IMG/VR virus record: IMGVR_UViG_3300017991_000226
Location: 1-37,536 of that record
Length of the DNA: 37,536 nucleotides
DNA from: a virus
Reading direction: 5' to 3' (one strand)
Shown here: piece after piece, positions 37,342 through 37,536 of the stretch
How positions within the stretch are numbered: position 1 is the stretch's first letter
Layout: each line of letters opens with the position of its first letter
The notes under the pieces: model-generated
Told to the model about the DNA's origin: nothing
The model's database searches: none
Seen by the model: only the letters and a program-made list of their open reading frames with translations
Program-made: the position numbers and the translations under genes

Positions 37342-37536
37342 TGATTCCTATAATTTGCATTTGCTGTGGATCATTCTTATTTACATCCAGCCCCTTCTCC
37401 TCTCTGAGCTCCCAAACGTATTTATAATTATCTCCCTGAAGAGGGGGGCTGTTCTTAAATACGATATCAATATCCTGCTGGAGAACCTCACGGTAAAATT
37501 TCTTTATCAGATTGATATACTTCTTCTGATAATTTG
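37316..37536 (-). CDS. Portal protein, C-terminal fragment (about 72 aa, 5' cut by window edge)
   Basis: The open frame reads from the right edge (first codon 37534) NYQKKYINLIKKFYREVLQQ, then IVFKNSPPLQGDN, and ends INGTTDKQQ at TGA 37316. It continues naturally the C-terminal helix left open at base 1 (NEYEVALNTV). Joining base 1 to base 37536 directly puts the two frames out by two nucleotides; two additional A in the AAA run at the join would restore I-K-N-Y-Q-K-K. It overlaps the connector start by 26 nt. Its identity as portal C-terminus is inferred. Confidence 0.7.
   Translation of the reverse strand, partial: NYQKKYINLIKKFYREVLQQDIDIVFKNSPPLQGDNYKYVWELREEKGLDVNKNDPQQMQIIGINGTTDKQQ

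Noticed and set aside
1-37536. CRISPR arrays, tRNA genes, rRNA, insertion sequences, integrase
   Set aside because: I saw no regularly spaced repeats, no cloverleaf with typical T-loop sequence, and no transposase or integrase motif. A tRNA search program could still find a degenerate tRNA.

Overview
The window looks like an essentially complete genome (about 37.5 kb) of a long-tailed, siphovirus-like dsDNA phage of a Bacteroidota host. Every gene I can support is on the minus strand, so transcription runs from high to low coordinates. Host evidence: three early-region promoters match the Bacteroidota consensus (TTTG, 20-nt spacer, TAnnTTTG); signal peptides end in the Bacteroidota-typical A-x-A-Q pattern; and the portal, capsid, tail, lysis (DUF5675) and replication (DUF4373/Lin1244-like) proteins resemble Bacteroidota phage families. 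The two window ends are two halves of one portal gene, so the molecule is probably circular or circularly permuted and was opened inside portal.

Layout in transcription order. (1) Early/regulatory region, about 26.8 to 17.9 kb: the only long non-coding stretch (26589-26882: terminator-like hairpin, tandem repeat, promoter), then small early genes, a Sak4-like ATPase with a PD-(D/E)XK nuclease, a winged-helix-like protein, a replication initiator, a frameshifted HNH endonuclease, a DUF5131 (Gp37/Gp68) iron-sulfur protein, a DnaA-domain-IV-like protein, a VRR-NUC nuclease, a ParB-like protein and an ASCH protein. (2) Packaging, 17.3 to 14.9 kb: small and large terminase, followed by a 27-residue membrane peptide. 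(3) Tail, 14.7 to 4.6 kb: a tail-assembly chaperone with a probable -1 frameshift on a run of nine T, tail-completion proteins, two large distal-tail proteins, and a 1010-aa tape measure. (4) Head, 4.6 kb to 1 and across the junction to 36.2 kb: protease-scaffold fusion, major capsid protein with an inserted beta domain, tail-tube-like protein, portal, head-tail connector. (5) Host recognition, 36.2 to 28.9 kb: two further tail-tube-like paralogues, one carrying a carbohydrate-binding-like domain and one a polysaccharide-lyase-like domain; a free copy of the binding domain; a 758-aa fibre with a SASA-type acetylesterase; a BppU-like protein; and a secreted protein with a C1q-like end. (6) Lysis, 28.8 to 26.9 kb: holin-like proteins, DUF5675 endolysin, and a single-protein spanin.

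How it fits together. Host RNA polymerase would read the early genes from three near-identical promoters. There is no DNA polymerase, integrase or recognisable repressor, so the phage probably recruits host replication and I see no sign of lysogeny. The main novelties are the tail-tube-like paralogue family fused to different glycan-active domains, the tail-before-head gene order, hairpins with U-tracts placed just upstream of selected start codons, and a repeated promoter-plus-leader module.
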